DNA of 5,642 nt from Candidatus Parcubacteria bacterium (GTDB lineage: Bacteria; Patescibacteriota; Minisyncoccia; Phycocordibacterales; SBAW01): positions 1 to 5,642 of the forward strand of contig JAIFWM010000045.1 of NCBI GenBank assembly GCA_019661855.1, written 5' to 3'. Both the position numbers and the translations under genes were made by a program. Below are positions 4,739-5,642 of this stretch, piece by piece (the stretch's first letter is position 1; every line of letters begins with the position of its first letter). Under the pieces are notes generated by a model that saw nothing but the letters and a program-made list of their open reading frames with translations, was not told the DNA's origin and made no database searches.

Positions 4739-5461
4739 ATGGATGAGCTAGAAATCTCGGGAAAGCGTTACATCTCGGCCAAGCGCGCTGGGAGAGAGAA
4801 TAAATATCACCCAGACTATATAGGTCAGCTTATCCGAGCTAATAAGGTGGTGGGACAAAAGGTGGGTCGTTCGTGGTATGTCGATGAGCAGTCACTCACC
4901 AAGTATTTTAGTGGTGAGGCCGCTGTCGCGCCAAAAGTAGTTGCTGCACAAGTTGCAGTGGTTCAAGCAGTACCGCAACTCATCGAGCCTGAACGGCCAA
5001 CTGTACAACCGAATCCAGTGCAAGAATATATTCCAGCTTCGATGCGAGTGCAGCCTGTTCAAGTGCAACCTGCAACTCCTGCTCCCGAAGTTAAACACGA
5101 AGTATATCTCGAAGAGAATCCAGTTCCTGTAAGCATCGCTCCGCAATCTAGGAGAGGAGGACTTACCTACATGTCTGATGAATCGCCACTGTATCCACAA
5201 GTTTCTAAACAAGCAGAGCGATCAGTTGAAGTAGTTGTTGAAGAGGCAACTCCAATGCGTGAGCAATACATTCCTCGTGATGTAATGGCCACACCTAAAC
5301 AAAAAATAGGTAAAGGAAGTGTAGTAGTACTCGCAACTCTCGGTGTGCTCACCTTCGCAGTCATAGCAGGAGCATCATACTTGCTCAACTACACTTACTC
5401 AGTCGAGGGGGAGAACACCTCGGCAGCCACTTCATTTAAAAGTCTTCGTCAAAACAGATAA
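4739..5461 (+). CDS. Helix-turn-helix protein with linker and one membrane segment, 240 aa
   Basis: Residues 9-53 form a small winged or MerR/excisionase-like helix-turn-helix (KRYISAKRAGRE, then YIGQLIRANKVVGQKVGRSW, ending YVDEQSL), of a type I associate with Parcubacteria. Residues ~60-190 are a low-complexity linker rich in Val, Pro, Gln and Glu, likely disordered. One membrane helix follows (about 195-216, VVVLATLGVLTFAVIAGASY), preceded by a basic KQKIGKG that would hold the N-terminus in the cytosol. About 24 residues remain outside. The layout, a cytosolic HTH tied to the membrane, recalls RodZ-like proteins or membrane-bound regulators, but homology to either is not shown. The short outer tail could mean truncation of a longer surface domain. 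The gene is monocistronic, with its own promoter and terminator. Confidence 0.85.
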   Translation: MDELEISGKRYISAKRAGRENKYHPDYIGQLIRANKVVGQKVGRSWYVDEQSLTKYFSGEAAVAPKVVAAQVAVVQAVPQLIEPERPTVQPNPVQEYIPASMRVQPVQVQPATPAPEVKHEVYLEENPVPVSIAPQSRRGGLTYMSDESPLYPQVSKQAERSVEVVVEEATPMREQYIPRDVMATPKQKIGKGSVVVLATLGVLTFAVIAGASYLLNYTYSVEGENTSAATSFKSLRQNR

Positions 5462-5475
5462 AAATAGCCGATAAA

Positions 5476-5497
5476 GCCCTTAACAAGGGCATTTTTT
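5476..5497 (+). terminator. Intrinsic terminator of the helix-turn-helix gene
   Basis: GCCCTT (5476-5481) and AAGGGC (5485-5490) form a 6-bp stem with an AAC loop, followed by A and six T (5492-5497). It sits 14 bases after the stop, with an A-rich flank on the left as is usual. Confidence 0.88.
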
Positions 5498-5508
5498 ATA
5501 TTTATTAA

Positions 5509-5543
5509 TCCGATATCTCGTCTCGGCAAGGCGATATATCGGA
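5509..5543. repeat. Imperfect inverted repeat in the AT-rich tail
   Basis: TCCGATATCTCG (5509-5520) and CGATATATCGGA (5532-5543) are complementary with one mismatch (C5517/T5535) around an 11-nt loop. No T-run follows, so it is not a terminator; it could be a protein site or RNA hairpin. Confidence 0.6.
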
Positions 5544-5556
5544 ATAGTCTCGGCAA
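5520..5556 (+). repeat. 10-bp direct repeat GTCTCGGCAA, two copies
   Basis: GTCTCGGCAA is at 5520-5529 and 5547-5556. The shorter TCTCG appears five times between 5516 and 5593. No ORF of note, tRNA or clear promoter is visible in 5498-5642. Confidence 0.5.
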
Positions 5557-5642
5557 TAAATCTATATTTATCAATATTTCTCGCTAGATCTCGTTAACAC
5601 TAAAAATATTTTAATCATTCAAGAATGTAATTTGTTCCATTT

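Noticed and set aside
4892..5212. Reverse-strand ORF of 106 aa inside the HTH gene
   Set aside because: It mirrors the low-complexity linker, has no start signals, and has an unlikely composition rich in Arg, Trp and His; it is a shadow of the real gene.
5498..5642. Replication origin
   Set aside because: The region is AT-rich with repeats, but I see no convincing DnaA boxes and no dnaA or dnaN nearby.

Overview
The window looks like a compact bacterial chromosome segment with all genes on the + strand. It is most likely from a Candidate Phyla Radiation (Patescibacteria, Parcubacteria-like) genome. That placement is an inference. It rests on very tight gene packing, an N-terminal helix-turn-helix protein of a type I associate with Parcubacteria, an Obg GTPase with no C-terminal extension and relaxed G4/G5 motifs, and mixed Shine-Dalgarno and apparently leaderless gene starts. 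No gene has an in-frame TGA and eight of nine genes end in TAA, so nothing suggests recoding of TGA.

Layout. Positions 1-271 hold a 68-residue basic hypothetical protein with a strong ribosome binding site, closed by a GC-rich hairpin. Positions 270-752 hold a stand-alone NUDIX hydrolase with its own likely promoter and an AGGAGG site; its terminator stem encodes the last four residues. Positions 753-868 are intergenic and carry two identical 23-bp palindromes. From 854 a tightly packed run begins: a 36-codon small ORF, a second NUDIX hydrolase (ATGA overlap), and a CcdA-type membrane protein (19-nt overlap). A likely internal extended -10 promoter follows, then a 45-residue membrane peptide, obg (TAATG overlap) and gatB. 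The end of gatB runs into a 112-nt element bounded by a 21-bp inverted repeat. A perfect TATAAT seven bases before the ATG then starts a 240-residue protein with an N-terminal helix-turn-helix, a proline/valine/glutamine-rich linker and one membrane segment. A good intrinsic terminator ends it, and the last ~145 bp are AT-rich, without genes, and contain short repeats.

Functionally the core is housekeeping: nucleotide clean-up (two NUDIX proteins), thiol/disulfide electron transfer across the membrane (CcdA-like), ribosome assembly (Obg) and Gln-tRNA/Asn-tRNA synthesis by transamidation (GatB). The least explained parts are the structured element at 4587-4698, the twin palindromes, the two small ORFs placed before conserved genes, and the repeated pattern of a -10 box 6-9 nt ahead of the start codon, which suggests leaderless mRNAs.
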